Part shown: one piece after another, positions 10,204 through 20,131 of the stretch
Layout: each line of letters opens with the position of its first letter
Position numbering within the stretch: the first letter of the stretch is position 1
DNA from: Deltaproteobacteria bacterium
GTDB taxonomy: Bacteria; Desulfobacterota; Binatia; UBA9968; JAJDTQ01
Direction: 5' to 3'
NCBI GenBank assembly: GCA_028818755.1
Contig: JAPPNF010000171.1
Location: forward strand, 1-64,000
Length of the DNA: 64,000 nt
Notes under the pieces: generated by a model
Told to the model about the DNA's origin: nothing
Database searches by the model: none
What the model saw: the letters and a program-made list of their open reading frames with translations, nothing else
Translations under genes and position numbers: made by a program

Positions 10204-11442
10204 TCATGCACCCGTGCGCGGCTGCACGGTCAGGCCTCCCCGGTAGCAAAGGGACAGCAGCAGCCCCGTCGCCAGCACGCCGATCAGGCTCATGTACATG
10301 CCGCGGTAGCCGGCCAGCGCGATGACGCCGCCGGAGAGCGCCGATCCCAGCCCCGACCCCAGCGGGAAAGCGATGGAGAAGGTCGCCATGGTGACGCCCC
10401 GGCGCTTGGGATCGCCGCGCTCCATGGCCAGGGCCAGCGTCGTCGAGACGCCCAGCGCGTAACCGAAGAAATACAACGCTCCGGCGACCGCCATCAGAGT
10501 GATGTCGGAGGCCAGCAACACCAAGGCGACGCCGGCGATCTCCAGCACATACGACGCCGCCACCGCCGGCGCCCGGCCGAGCCGGTCCGACACCCGGCCG
10601 AGGAGCGGCCGGCCCACGACGCTGGCCAGTCCGATGGCCGCGAAATACCAGCCGAGGCTCTCGATACCCACCTCCCGGGCGTAGAGGACGATGAAGGAGT
10701 TGAGGCCCGACCAGGGCAGGTTCATGCAAAACAGCAACAGGGCGATGAACAGGATTCCCCGGTCGAAGTACGTCCGGGAGTAGGTCCTGAGACGGCCGCC
10801 GGCCGTCCCGCCGCCCGCCGCCGGAGGCGCCGGTCCGGGTGGCGCGGCGGGGGGCGAGGGTTCCTGCTTGACGCCCCTGCCGCATACCTGGGCAAGGGCG
10901 GCGGCGAAGAGCGCCACGGCGCTCGACAACGCGAACACCGCGGCGTAGCCGCCGGCGGGAAGGCCGATGATCCACAAGGCCGCCGGAGGAAAGAACAAGG
11001 AGGCGCTGCTCTGTATGCCGGAGTAGTAGCCGCTGGCTTCGCCGCGCCGGTCGGTGGGGACCACGGCGGCCAGCAACGCGTAGCCGCTGGTGTTGATGCC
11101 GGCCCAGGCAAAGCCCCGCAGGACGTTGGCCGTGAAGGCGCCTTCCACGTTCGGGACGACGAAGATCAGCACCGTCAGGCAGAGACCGATGCAACTCAAG
11201 CTGAGGACCCGGAGCTCTCCCCCGGAGTCCACCCACGTGCCCACCAGCGGCCGGATCACGATGCTGGTGGCGCTGAAACACGCCAGCAGCAGCCCGACCA
11301 TGAAGGGCGAGCTGCCCAGGTGGTCCAGGTACAGGGGCAGCGTGGGGGTCAGGACCGCGTGATGCCCGTAGGCCAGGAACTGCGACGCGCTCAGCAGGAT
11401 GAACGTGCGCGTCCAGAAACTCGGCCTGGCCTGATCCGGCAT
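10204..11442 (-). CDS. MFS transporter
   Basis: 12-TM pattern, 412 aa, PLVGTWVDSGG and PLLGRVSDRLGR loop motifs. Confidence 0.85.
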   Translation of the reverse strand: MPDQARPSFWTRTFILLSASQFLAYGHHAVLTPTLPLYLDHLGSSPFMVGLLLACFSATSIVIRPLVGTWVDSGGELRVLSLSCIGLCLTVLIFVVPNVEGAFTANVLRGFAWAGINTSGYALLAAVVPTDRRGEASGYYSGIQSSASLFFPPAALWIIGLPAGGYAAVFALSSAVALFAAALAQVCGRGVKQEPSPPAAPPGPAPPAAGGGTAGGRLRTYSRTYFDRGILFIALLLFCMNLPWSGLNSFIVLYAREVGIESLGWYFAAIGLASVVGRPLLGRVSDRLGRAPAVAASYVLEIAGVALVLLASDITLMAVAGALYFFGYALGVSTTLALAMERGDPKRRGVTMATFSIAFPLGSGLGSALSGGVIALAGYRGMYMSLIGVLATGLLLSLCYRGGLTVQPRTGA

Positions 11443-11499
11443 AAGGCTTCGGTGTCCGACGTGGAGTGGTTGCCGCCGAGGATGTGACCGAGGGCGTTG

Positions 11500-12327
11500 T
11501 CAGGCGTGGCGCTTCACCCAGGAAAGGATCACATCGTTGGTAAGCTCCGGGTCCTGCCAGAAGAACCCGTGGGTCTGCCCTTCCAGCACCTTCAGTTCCG
11601 CGCCCGGGATGCGGTCGGCCAGCACCTGGGCCTGGGCCACGTGGTTGCTCCCCACGGTGTCGCCGTCACCGATCAGAACCATGGTCGGGCACTTTACGTC
11701 CTGGAGACGGTGGGTGCCCTCGAAGCTGTGACGCGCCATGACCAGGTGGACGAACTCCGGCAGCCTGGCGTGGGTTTCCCAGGCGAGCTTGTAGAATGCC
11801 TCCACCTCGGCGCCGTGGCTGGCCCGGTAGTCCGCGGTGAAGAAGGTGTCGGAGTCCACGATCTCGTCCCGGACGAACTTCTCGAAGCCCATCTCCACCA
11901 GTTCGTAGACGAGCTGGTGCGGCAGGCCCGGAACGCAGTCCGGTCCGGCACGGCCCGCGGTGCCCGAGCCCGCGGCCGCCATGATCAGGCTCTTGATCCT
12001 GCCGGGAAAGTTCTGCGCCAGGGACAGCGCGATGCGCCCTCCCATGGAGTGGCCGATGAAGTGGGCCGACGGGCAGCCGATGTGATCCATCAGCGCCACG
12101 ATGTCCATGGCCATGAGCTCGATGGTGTAGACGCTCTGCTCCGCCACCGAACGCCCGCAACCCCGCGGGTCATGGAAAATGAGACTGATCTCGTCGGCCA
12201 GCGGCATCTGCGAGGGCTTCCACACCTCGCCGGAATAGGCCGTAGAGGGCACGAAGATCAGCGGCTCCCCCTGTCCGTGGGTCTCGTAATAGAGGTCGAC
12301 GCCGGTGGCAAGCTTCACGTTGGGCAT
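11500..12327 (-). CDS. Alpha/beta hydrolase
   Basis: FHDPRGCGRS, FIGHSMGGRIAL nucleophile elbow, C-terminal GDGDTVG and GQTHGFF; strong SD upstream of ATG. Confidence 0.85.
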   Translation of the reverse strand: MPNVKLATGVDLYYETHGQGEPLIFVPSTAYSGEVWKPSQMPLADEISLIFHDPRGCGRSVAEQSVYTIELMAMDIVALMDHIGCPSAHFIGHSMGGRIALSLAQNFPGRIKSLIMAAAGSGTAGRAGPDCVPGLPHQLVYELVEMGFEKFVRDEIVDSDTFFTADYRASHGAEVEAFYKLAWETHARLPEFVHLVMARHSFEGTHRLQDVKCPTMVLIGDGDTVGSNHVAQAQVLADRIPGAELKVLEGQTHGFFWQDPELTNDVILSWVKRHA

Positions 12328-12441
12328 GGGTTCAATCCTCCTTGAACGGGCGGGAAATCAGCCCTCTGACGGTCCATGGGATCAATGGCCCACTTCTTAC
12401 ACGGAATCATTCTTTACCGCTAACGGCTTGCCCTTCCCGTC

Positions 12442-12470
12442 TTGACAGGTATCCTCAATTGGAACATATG
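12442..12470 (+). promoter_or_regulatory. Possible sigma70-like promoter upstream of topB
   Basis: TTGACA (12442-12447), 17-nt spacer, weak -10 CATATG (12465-12470). Confidence 0.3.
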
Positions 12471-12561
12471 CACTGTTCACACGGCTCACACGCTCCCGCT
12501 GGACGCCTGGAGGGGCGGACGCCGTTCGCTTTGCGGGTTGCTACCGGGTCGAGACATCCAT

Positions 12562-15447
12562 ATGGGCAAGGCACTGATCATCGCGGAGAAGCCGTCGGTG
12601 GCCGCGGACGTGGCCAGGGCCCTGGGGGGCTTCAAGCGGCACCAGGACTATTTCGAGAGTGACGACTACGTGCTCTCATCGGCCGTGGGCCACCTGCTGG
12701 AGCAGATTCCCCCGGAGGGGACCGAGGCCAAGCGGGGCAAGTGGAGCTTCGCCAATCTGCCGGTCATACCGCCCTACTTCGATCTCAAGCCGATCCAGAA
12801 GACCGCCTCCCGGCTGAAAACGCTGGTCAAGCTGATCAAGCGCAAGGACGTGGACGCGCTGGTCAACGCCTGCGACGCGGGACGGGAAGGCGAGCTCATC
12901 TTCCGCAACATCGTCCGCCACGCCAAGGCCAAGCAGCCCGTCAAGCGGCTATGGCTCCAGTCCATGACCCCCGACGCCATCCGCAACGGGTTCGTGAAGC
13001 TGCGCGAGGACGAGGAGATGCAACCCCTGGCCGACGCCGCCCTGAGCCGTTCCGAGGCGGACTGGCTGGTGGGCATCAACGGCACCCGCGCCATGACCGC
13101 GTTCAACTCCAAGCCCGGCGGTTTCTACAAGACCACCGTGGGCCGGGTGCAGACCCCCACCCTCGCCATCGTGGCGGAGCGCGAGGCCGCCATCCGGGAC
13201 TTCAGGCCCGAGCCCTACTGGGAAGTGACGGCCACGTTCCGGGGGGAAGGCGGCGAGTACGAGGGACGCTGGTTCGACGAGAAATTCCGGAAGAAGGACA
13301 ACGAGCCCAACGCCCGGCCCGAGCGGATCTGGGACGAGGCAGCGGCCGAGGCCATCCGCGAGAAATGCTCGGGCAAGGAAGGCAGCGCGACGGAGGAGAG
13401 CAAGCCCACGCGCCAGGCGCCGCCGCCCCTGTTCGACCTGACCAGCCTTCAGCGCGAGGCCAACGCGCGTTTCGGACTGAGCGCCAACCGCACCGTGCAG
13501 ATCGCCCAGGCGCTGTACGAGCGGCACAAGGTGCTGACCTACCCACGCACCGATTCGCGGGCGCTGCCGGAAGACTACGTGAGCACGGTCAAGGACTCGC
13601 TCGGGATGCTCAAGGGCACGGACTACGCGCGGTTCGCCGACACCATCCTGGAGCAGGGCTGGGTCAAACCCAACAAGCGCATCTTCAACGACGCCAAGGT
13701 ATCGGACCACTTCGCCATCATCCCCACCACCGAGGCGCCCAAGCGGCTCAACGATATCGAGCAGAGGATCTATGACCTCGTGGCCCGGCGCTTCCTGGCA
13801 ATCTTCTACCCGCCAGCGGAGTTCCTGGAAACCACCCGCGTCACCCGGGTCGAGAACGAGCCCTTCAAGACCACCGGCAAGGTCATGGTCAAGGCGGGCT
13901 GGCTGGAGGTCCACGGACGGGACAAGCAGGGCGACGAGACGCTGGCGCCCCTGCGAGCCCAGGCCGCGGAAGGCACGGGGACGTCCGTAAGAGTCGAAGC
14001 CGCCGAAGACACCCCGGCACCGGTCGACGACGCCGGCGCGCGGACCGACCAGGGCGCCGTCACCGTCAGAACCCTGGATGCAGAGGTCAAGCCGAACGAG
14101 ACCCGGCCGCCGGCGCGGTACACCGAGGCCACGCTGCTGGGCGCCATGGAAGGGGCGGGCAAGCTCGTGACTGACGAGGACCTGCGCGCCGCCATGGCGG
14201 GCAAGGGGCTCGGCACCTCCGCCACCCGGGCATCGATCATCGAAGGGCTCCTGGACGAGGACTATCTTATCCGGGACGGCAAGGAGCTGCACGCCACTTC
14301 CAAGGCCTTCATGCTCATGGAGCTGCTGAACGGCCTGGGCGTCCGGGAGCTCACCAAGCCGGAGCTCACCGGCAACTGGGAGTACCAACTCTTCCAGATG
14401 CAGGGCGGCAAGAAGAGCCGCGACGAGTTCATGGGAGAGATCGCCCAGATGACCCGGCAGATCGTGGACCGGGCGCGGCAGTACGAGCACGACACCATTC
14501 CCGGCGACTTCGGCTCCCTCTCGGTGCCGTGCCCCAAGTGCCAGGGCGAGTTGCACGAGCGCTACCGGAACTACCAGTGCGTGAACTGCGACGTCAGCCT
14601 GCCCAAGATCCTGGCCGGACGGCTGCTGAGCGCCGAGGAGATCGAGAAGCTGATCGAAGAGGGCCAGATCGGGCCGCTGCAGGGATTCCGCAGCCGTCAG
14701 GGACGGCCCTTCGCCGCCGTGCTGAAGCTGTCCCCCGAGTTCCGCATCGCCTTCGACTTCGGCAACGAGTCCCGGAACGGAGACGGCGAATCCGAACCGG
14801 GCGCGGATTTCACCGGCCAGGAAACCCTGGGGCAGTGCCCCCGGTGCGCCGGGCGCGTGTTCGAGCTGCCCATGCGCTACGTGTGCGAGAACGCCGTGGG
14901 CGACGCACGGACGTGCGAGTTCAGCTCCGGCAAGATCATCCTCCGGCAGGAGGTGGCGCGGGAGCAGATGGTCAAGCTCTTGAAGGAGGGCAAGAGCGAC
15001 CTCCTGCCGGGCTTCGTTTCGTCGCGCACCGGGCGGCGGTTCAAGGCGTTCCTGGCTTTGCAGGACGGCAAGGTGGGCTTCGAGTTCGAGCCTCGCGCCC
15101 CGAGGAAGGCAGCCGCGCCCGCCCGCGCCAAGGCGGCGGCGAAGGCGGACTTCTCGGGTCAGGAACCGCTTGGGAAATGCCCGCGCTGCGGCGGCCGGGT
15201 GTTCGAGTGGGATTCGCAGTACGTGTGCGAGAAGTTCCAGGCCGAGAAGAAGCCGTGCCGCTTCAAGGCCGGCACGGTGATCCTGGAGCAGCCCCTGGAG
15301 CGGGTCCAGATGGCCAAGCTCCTGGACGAGGGCAAGACCGATCTCCTGCCCGGTTTCGTCTCATCCAAATCCGGCCGCTCGTTCGCCGCCTGGCTCACCA
15401 CCGACGACGACGGCAAGGTTACGTTCGAGTTCCCGCCGCGGGACTGA
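12562..15447 (+). CDS. topB: DNA topoisomerase III (type IA) with C-terminal zinc-ribbon/topo C-terminal repeats
   Basis: MGKALIIAEKPSVAADVARAL, ACDAGREGELIFR, LTYPRTDSRALP, three C-terminal CPxC modules; start reassigned from ORF start 12442. Confidence 0.93.
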   Translation: MGKALIIAEKPSVAADVARALGGFKRHQDYFESDDYVLSSAVGHLLEQIPPEGTEAKRGKWSFANLPVIPPYFDLKPIQKTASRLKTLVKLIKRKDVDALVNACDAGREGELIFRNIVRHAKAKQPVKRLWLQSMTPDAIRNGFVKLREDEEMQPLADAALSRSEADWLVGINGTRAMTAFNSKPGGFYKTTVGRVQTPTLAIVAEREAAIRDFRPEPYWEVTATFRGEGGEYEGRWFDEKFRKKDNEPNARPERIWDEAAAEAIREKCSGKEGSATEESKPTRQAPPPLFDLTSLQREANARFGLSANRTVQIAQALYERHKVLTYPRTDSRALPEDYVSTVKDSLGMLKGTDYARFADTILEQGWVKPNKRIFNDAKVSDHFAIIPTTEAPKRLNDIEQRIYDLVARRFLAIFYPPAEFLETTRVTRVENEPFKTTGKVMVKAGWLEVHGRDKQGDETLAPLRAQAAEGTGTSVRVEAAEDTPAPVDDAGARTDQGAVTVRTLDAEVKPNETRPPARYTEATLLGAMEGAGKLVTDEDLRAAMAGKGLGTSATRASIIEGLLDEDYLIRDGKELHATSKAFMLMELLNGLGVRELTKPELTGNWEYQLFQMQGGKKSRDEFMGEIAQMTRQIVDRARQYEHDTIPGDFGSLSVPCPKCQGELHERYRNYQCVNCDVSLPKILAGRLLSAEEIEKLIEEGQIGPLQGFRSRQGRPFAAVLKLSPEFRIAFDFGNESRNGDGESEPGADFTGQETLGQCPRCAGRVFELPMRYVCENAVGDARTCEFSSGKIILRQEVAREQMVKLLKEGKSDLLPGFVSSRTGRRFKAFLALQDGKVGFEFEPRAPRKAAAPARAKAAAKADFSGQEPLGKCPRCGGRVFEWDSQYVCEKFQAEKKPCRFKAGTVILEQPLERVQMAKLLDEGKTDLLPGFVSSKSGRSFAAWLTTDDDGKVTFEFPPRD

Positions 15448-15464
15448 CCGGCGGGGCGCGCGGG

Positions 15465-15986
15465 TTACGGTTTCCCGAACGTGGCCACCCGGTCCACGCG
15501 GCACTCGAACAGAACGCGCTTTTCGTCGATGACGGGATCCCTGAGCCCGTAGGGCGGCTCCTGGCCCGTGTACTTCGTCCACATGCGGTCGATGTGCTCG
15601 CCGGCCCGCTCGCCGCCGGGCTCGCCCTCGCGTATCTCGTTCACCACGGTGGCCTTGATGCTCATCCAATGGTACGGATTCTGCGGGTTCACCAGCAGCA
15701 TCGTGAGCCGCGGGTTTTTCCGGATCCAGCCGCACTTGGCCCGGTGCGAGGCCGTGTTCACCAGCACCTTGTCGCCGTCGTAGTCGAACCACATGGGCGT
15801 CAGGTTCACCCGCCCATCCGGACCCGTGAGACCCAGCGTGACCGTGATCGGCATGTCCAGCAACTGCTTGTAGGTCGGGTCCAGGTCCTCCAGGCTCCCG
15901 GCCTTCTTCCTTTCGCCGATGGCGAACTGACCCTCCTGCAGGCCCCCGGACACGTCCCTGAACTGCGCTACGGTGAAATCCGCCAT
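15465..15986 (-). CDS. Pyridoxamine 5'-phosphate oxidase-like (PPOX class, possibly F420/FMN) protein
   Basis: VTLGLTGPDGRVNLTPMWFDYDGDKVLVNTASHRAKCGWIRKNPRLTMLLVNPQNPYHWMSIKATV. Confidence 0.8.
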   Translation of the reverse strand: MADFTVAQFRDVSGGLQEGQFAIGERKKAGSLEDLDPTYKQLLDMPITVTLGLTGPDGRVNLTPMWFDYDGDKVLVNTASHRAKCGWIRKNPRLTMLLVNPQNPYHWMSIKATVVNEIREGEPGGERAGEHIDRMWTKYTGQEPPYGLRDPVIDEKRVLFECRVDRVATFGKP

Positions 15987-16030
15987 GGATGCCTCCTCCA
16001 GGATGTTTGTGAGAATTGAAACGGTTCGCC

Positions 16031-16831
16031 CTACAGGAAGTCCCGGATGGCCTTGAAGGACGCCTCGGGGTTGGCGAAGAAATAGCTGTGCCGCTCGCCC
16101 GGAAGGACCACCAGGCGCGCGCCCGGGATGCCCGCGGCCAGGATGTCCGCGGAGGTCCGGTGGTCCATGTCGCTGGTGACGCTGCGGTCGTCCTCCCCCA
16201 CCAGGACCAGCGTCGGCACGGTGATGTCCTTGAGCCGGTGGCTCGTGTCGTGCCCCTGTCGCGCGATGACATGACGAAGGTAGAACTCCGGCGGGCACGG
16301 GTTGGCCATGCGCACGTCAAGATAGGCCTGGACGCGCTCCGGGTGTTGCTTCGCGAAGTCGTCGGTAAAGCCCACCGCCACGGAGCTGTCGCTCACGTAG
16401 CGCTCGTAACCCATCTCCACCATCTCCTTGGCCAGCTTGAGGGGGATCCCCTTGGTATTGGGGAAGGAGGCGCCGCTGGACGCCAGGATCAGTTTGCTCA
16501 CCTTCCCCGGGTGGTCCAGGGCCAGGAGCTGCGCCACCCGGCCGCCCATGGAGTGCCCGCAGACGACGGCATCCCTGGCGTCCACGTGGTCCATGATGGC
16601 CGCGACGTCGTCGGCGAACATGTCGGTGGTGTACGGGATGGACGGCTTCCCGGAGCGCCCGGTGCCGCGGTAGTCGTGGGTGATGCACATGTGGTCCCGG
16701 GAGAACTCCGGCACCGGGTACATCTTCCAGACCTCGCCGTCGCAGGCGGTTTCGCTGATGAAGACGAACGGACGACCCTCGCCGGTCACCTCGTAGTAGA
16801 TCTCTACGTCATCGCGTTGCAGGATCGACAC
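16031..16831 (-). CDS. Alpha/beta hydrolase
   Basis: THDYRGTGRS, VCGHSMGGRVAQLLAL, LVGEDDRSV, GERHSYFF; GTG start preceded by GGGAGG. Confidence 0.85.
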   Translation of the reverse strand: MSILQRDDVEIYYEVTGEGRPFVFISETACDGEVWKMYPVPEFSRDHMCITHDYRGTGRSGKPSIPYTTDMFADDVAAIMDHVDARDAVVCGHSMGGRVAQLLALDHPGKVSKLILASSGASFPNTKGIPLKLAKEMVEMGYERYVSDSSVAVGFTDDFAKQHPERVQAYLDVRMANPCPPEFYLRHVIARQGHDTSHRLKDITVPTLVLVGEDDRSVTSDMDHRTSADILAAGIPGARLVVLPGERHSYFFANPEASFKAIRDFL

Positions 16832-16890
16832 GGATTGAACCTCCCGGATGATTCGTTTGAGAGCGCGTGATATCACGCCAGGCGACGTCC

Positions 16891-17008
16891 AGGGAAACTC
16901 TGATCAAGCTCCCGTTCGCCCTATGCCCTTCGACAAGCTCAGGACAGGCTTCGCGAAGCGAAGTCGAAGGGTGCCATCTTGCCGGCAGAAATCAATCAGA
17001 GCTTCCCT
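16891..17008. repeat. MITE-like element containing the dispersed REP-like core
   Basis: Imperfect terminal inverted repeats AGGGAAACTCTGAT (16891-16904) / ATCAGAGCTTCCCT (16995-17008) around CGTTCGCC..CCCTTCGACAAGCTCAGGACAGGCTTCGCGAAGCGAAGTCGAAGGG. Confidence 0.6.
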
Positions 17009-18083
17009 ATGAAAGACCGTACAGGGCCGCCGGGTTGTCCTGCAGGATCTTGTCGGCCTGGCGGGCGGTGATGAAGCCCTCCTTCCCCATCTCCCTCAGC
17101 ACGTTCAACGTACGGATCTCCGCGGACTGATCCGCGTGGCTGTAGTCGGTTCCGGCCACGAGATTGTCCTCGCCGCAGTGCTGGATGATGTAGGGCAGGT
17201 CTTCCACCGTCTGGCACGCCACGTAGAACCGCGACTCCTTGAGCAGGTTCTTGTTCATGTCGAAGGTGAACAGCCAGCGGGCACGCTCGTGACGCGCCCG
17301 CAACTCCGCCAGCGCGAACGGCACCCACGAGGCCATGGCCTCGATGAAACCGACCCTCAGCTTGGGAAACTTCCCCGGCACCTCGGCCATGACCAGCGAG
17401 TTGAAGGCATCGATGACCGGCGTCGTGATGTTGTGAAGGCTCAGGATCGTGGCGTCGGCGTCGGTGAGGGCCGGGTCGCCCGTGCCGGTGTGGACGCACA
17501 CGGCCATGTCGAGGGCCTCCGACTCCTGGTAGAGCGGAAAGAAGTAGGAGTCGCCCGCGCGCCTGTTGCCGCACTCGAGCCCCTTCTTCATCCAGCCGCA
17601 GGCCCCGTTCTCGCGGGCGAAGCGCATCTCCTTCACCGCCTCGTCCATGTCGCCCATGGGCAGCAGGCAGATCCAGCGCAAGCGGTTGTCGCTGAGCTTC
17701 CACCGGTCCGCCATCCAGCGGTTATAGGCCCGGCGCAACGCGTGCTCGATGTCGTCCCGCGGACTCCAGCGCAGCAGGAACGTGGTCGGGTAGCACACCT
17801 GCACGTCGATGCCCAGCTCGTCCATGTGGCGCAGCCGCGCCGGCACGTCCAGCAGCTCGCGCGTCTCCACCGTGGTCTCGGTGCGCTTGTCGTCCCTGAC
17901 GCGCCGCACAAGGAAGCGGCCGTCCACGCACCAGTAGCGGTTGTACCCCTGCGGCTGTGTGCCTCCCGAACTGGCGGGGTCCTGCATCACCGTGACCGGG
18001 GTGTACCGCCTGTAGGCCTCGTCGATGTAGGCCCAGGTATCCTCGGTTTCGTCCACGTGGGCGTCGGCGTCGATGACCAGCAT
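17007..18083 (-). CDS. Amidohydrolase_2 family metal-dependent hydrolase (TIM barrel)
   Basis: MLVIDADAHVDET, CVHTGTGDP, HCGEDNLVAGTDYSHADQSAE motifs. Confidence 0.85.
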   Translation of the reverse strand: MLVIDADAHVDETEDTWAYIDEAYRRYTPVTVMQDPASSGGTQPQGYNRYWCVDGRFLVRRVRDDKRTETTVETRELLDVPARLRHMDELGIDVQVCYPTTFLLRWSPRDDIEHALRRAYNRWMADRWKLSDNRLRWICLLPMGDMDEAVKEMRFARENGACGWMKKGLECGNRRAGDSYFFPLYQESEALDMAVCVHTGTGDPALTDADATILSLHNITTPVIDAFNSLVMAEVPGKFPKLRVGFIEAMASWVPFALAELRARHERARWLFTFDMNKNLLKESRFYVACQTVEDLPYIIQHCGEDNLVAGTDYSHADQSAEIRTLNVLREMGKEGFITARQADKILQDNPAALYGLS

Positions 18084-18289
18084 GGCACCCAAAATAGGAC
18101 CCGGAAAGGACAGGTGTCAAGTATCCCCGGCGGGTTCGAGTTCCGTCCCGGTCATGGCGACGGGTTTCAAGGGAAGAATTGCAGATCAAGGGCCGAGTAA
18201 CTATAGTGGAACACTTGATTTGTAATGCCGGCATGGACGCCCGTTACGGAAGTGGACTTCGGACGGCATCAGGCTTAGGCTATGAATAA

Positions 18290-18344
18290 CTCCAGAGGGA
18301 AGAGCAGTCCGGTCCGTTGGTCCGGACTGCTCTTCCCTCTGGAG
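18290..18344 (+). repeat. Perfect 23-bp inverted repeat (hairpin) in the 5' leader of the downstream aspartic protease gene
   Basis: CTCCAGAGGGAAGAGCAGTCCGG (18290-18312) / CCGGACTGCTCTTCCCTCTGGAG (18322-18344), 9-nt loop; SD AGGAG at 18351 and ATG at 18364 follow. Confidence 0.9.
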
Positions 18345-18363
18345 TTTCGCAGGAGAATCATCA

Positions 18364-18738
18364 ATGGGTACAACCTACGTTGACGTCACCATCCGGAATC
18401 CCGCGGACCGGCGGCGAAACTGGACCGGGAAATTCCTGGTCGACACCGGAGCCTTCGACTCGCTGGTTCCGAGGCGGCACCTCGAAGAGATCGGGCTTCA
18501 ACCGAGGGGACGACGCGACTATGTACTTGCGGACGGGAAATCCACCGCCTTGGACATCACGGTCGCCGAGATCGAATTCGAAGGGGAAATCGTCGGCGGG
18601 ACGGTCGTTTACGGCGAAGAAGACGCACAGCCGCTGCTCGGCGTCACCGCGCTGGAGTCCGGCGGTTTCGAGGTCGACCCGCGTAGTGAGGAGTTGAAGC
18701 GGTTACCGGCGGTATTGCTGAAGAAGCTCGTCGCCTGA
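18364..18738 (+). CDS. Clan AA (retropepsin-like) aspartic protease family protein
   Basis: GKFLVDTGAFDSLVPRRHLEEIGL (DTG motif), LLGVTALESGGFEVDP; strong SD. Confidence 0.75.
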   Translation: MGTTYVDVTIRNPADRRRNWTGKFLVDTGAFDSLVPRRHLEEIGLQPRGRRDYVLADGKSTALDITVAEIEFEGEIVGGTVVYGEEDAQPLLGVTALESGGFEVDPRSEELKRLPAVLLKKLVA

Positions 18739-18753
18739 AGCAATCCGGCGAGA

Positions 18754-19968
18754 TCACGACGACTCCACCACCCTCCCGTTCCGTATCACGTGCGCCGGCG
18801 CCCGGTGCTCGCGCAGGGCTTCCAGCACGGACGGAGCCTCCAGCACCACCATGTCGGCCGGGGCGCCAACCTCCAGACGCAGGTCGTCGAGCCCCATGGC
18901 GCGGGCGGCGTCCACAGTGATCATGTCGTAGAGTCGCTCCATGTCGTCCTCGGTGGTCATCCACAGGAGGTGCGCGGCCAGGAACGCGACCTCCAGCATG
19001 TTGTTGCGGCCGAAGGGGTAGTAGGCGTCGGAGACGTCGTCCTGGCCCAAGCAAACGACGACGCCGGCGGCCAGAAGGTCGCGCACGCGGGCGTGGAGCG
19101 GGCCGGTGTGGGGGTCGGTGACAACGGGCATGCCGGCCTGCCGCAGGAGCGCCGCCAGCTTCTGGAAGTACGGCTCGGGATAGAGCGCCATAGCGCGGGC
19201 GTGATGCGCCAGCACGCGTCCCTGCCAGCCGCTCTCGATGGCGTGGACCGCCATCATCTCCAGCGTGCGCAAGCCGGGGTCGCCGGCGTCGTCCACGAGC
19301 ATGGAAACGGGCCGGTCGTTGGCCACCGCGATTTCGAACATCTGGCGCACGTGCTCCCGGGCCGCGGCATCCGTGTACTCGATCCACGGAATCCCGCCCA
19401 CCACGTCCGCGCCCATGGCCACGGCCTCCCTCACCAGGTCGGCCGCTCCGGGCTCCCGCACGACACCGTCCTGGGGAAACGCTACCACCTGCAGCTCTAC
19501 CAAACCGCGGAATTCCTCCTTGGCCTGGAGCAACGCCTTGACGCCCTCGAGACGCGCCTTGGTATCGACGTCGGCGAACGCCCGGATGTGGGTGTTGCCG
19601 TGGACCGCCGCGGCACGGAGCGCCCGTCTGGCGTTTTCCGCGATCCAGTCCTGACTGTACGATTCCTTGACCCGCGACGCCGCCTCGATGGCTTTCATGG
19701 CGCTGCCCATACCTTCGCCGTGATAGGCCAGCAGGGACGACTCCTCGTCCAGCCGCTGCAAGGTGTAGACCTTGTCGAGATGCAGGTGGGGATTGACGAA
19801 GGGCTCGGTGACGAGACCCCCGGCCGCGTCCAGCACGACCGTGGCCGGCAAGTCCGACGATTCCTCGATGGCCTCGATTCGTCCCGCGCGCACGGCGATG
19901 TCGTACAACGCTTCGGGCCGGCGCCGCAGCCGCGCCCTCCGTATCAAGAGATCGGATGGTTCGCTCAT
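18754..19968 (-). CDS. Cytosine deaminase-like amidohydrolase
   Basis: VTEPFVNPHLHLDKVYTL, VHGNTHIRAFADVD, VLAHHARAMALY, VVCLGQDDVSDAYYPFGRNNMLEVAFLAAHL; start MSEPSDLLIRRARL. Confidence 0.85.
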   Translation of the reverse strand: MSEPSDLLIRRARLRRRPEALYDIAVRAGRIEAIEESSDLPATVVLDAAGGLVTEPFVNPHLHLDKVYTLQRLDEESSLLAYHGEGMGSAMKAIEAASRVKESYSQDWIAENARRALRAAAVHGNTHIRAFADVDTKARLEGVKALLQAKEEFRGLVELQVVAFPQDGVVREPGAADLVREAVAMGADVVGGIPWIEYTDAAAREHVRQMFEIAVANDRPVSMLVDDAGDPGLRTLEMMAVHAIESGWQGRVLAHHARAMALYPEPYFQKLAALLRQAGMPVVTDPHTGPLHARVRDLLAAGVVVCLGQDDVSDAYYPFGRNNMLEVAFLAAHLLWMTTEDDMERLYDMITVDAARAMGLDDLRLEVGAPADMVVLEAPSVLEALREHRAPAHVIRNGRVVESS

Positions 19969-20131
19969 GGTTGCTCCCGGTGGGTTTGGATTGCAGGGCA
20001 AGTTTCGGCGATATCCGGCCAAAATCCAACTGAAATGGACCCTCCACGGGTTTCGTAGTAGAGTCCCGGCGGGACCACGGAAGAGGGCGGCGGCCATCCC
20101 AAGTCGGAGAACGCCCTCGCCGATGCGAACC

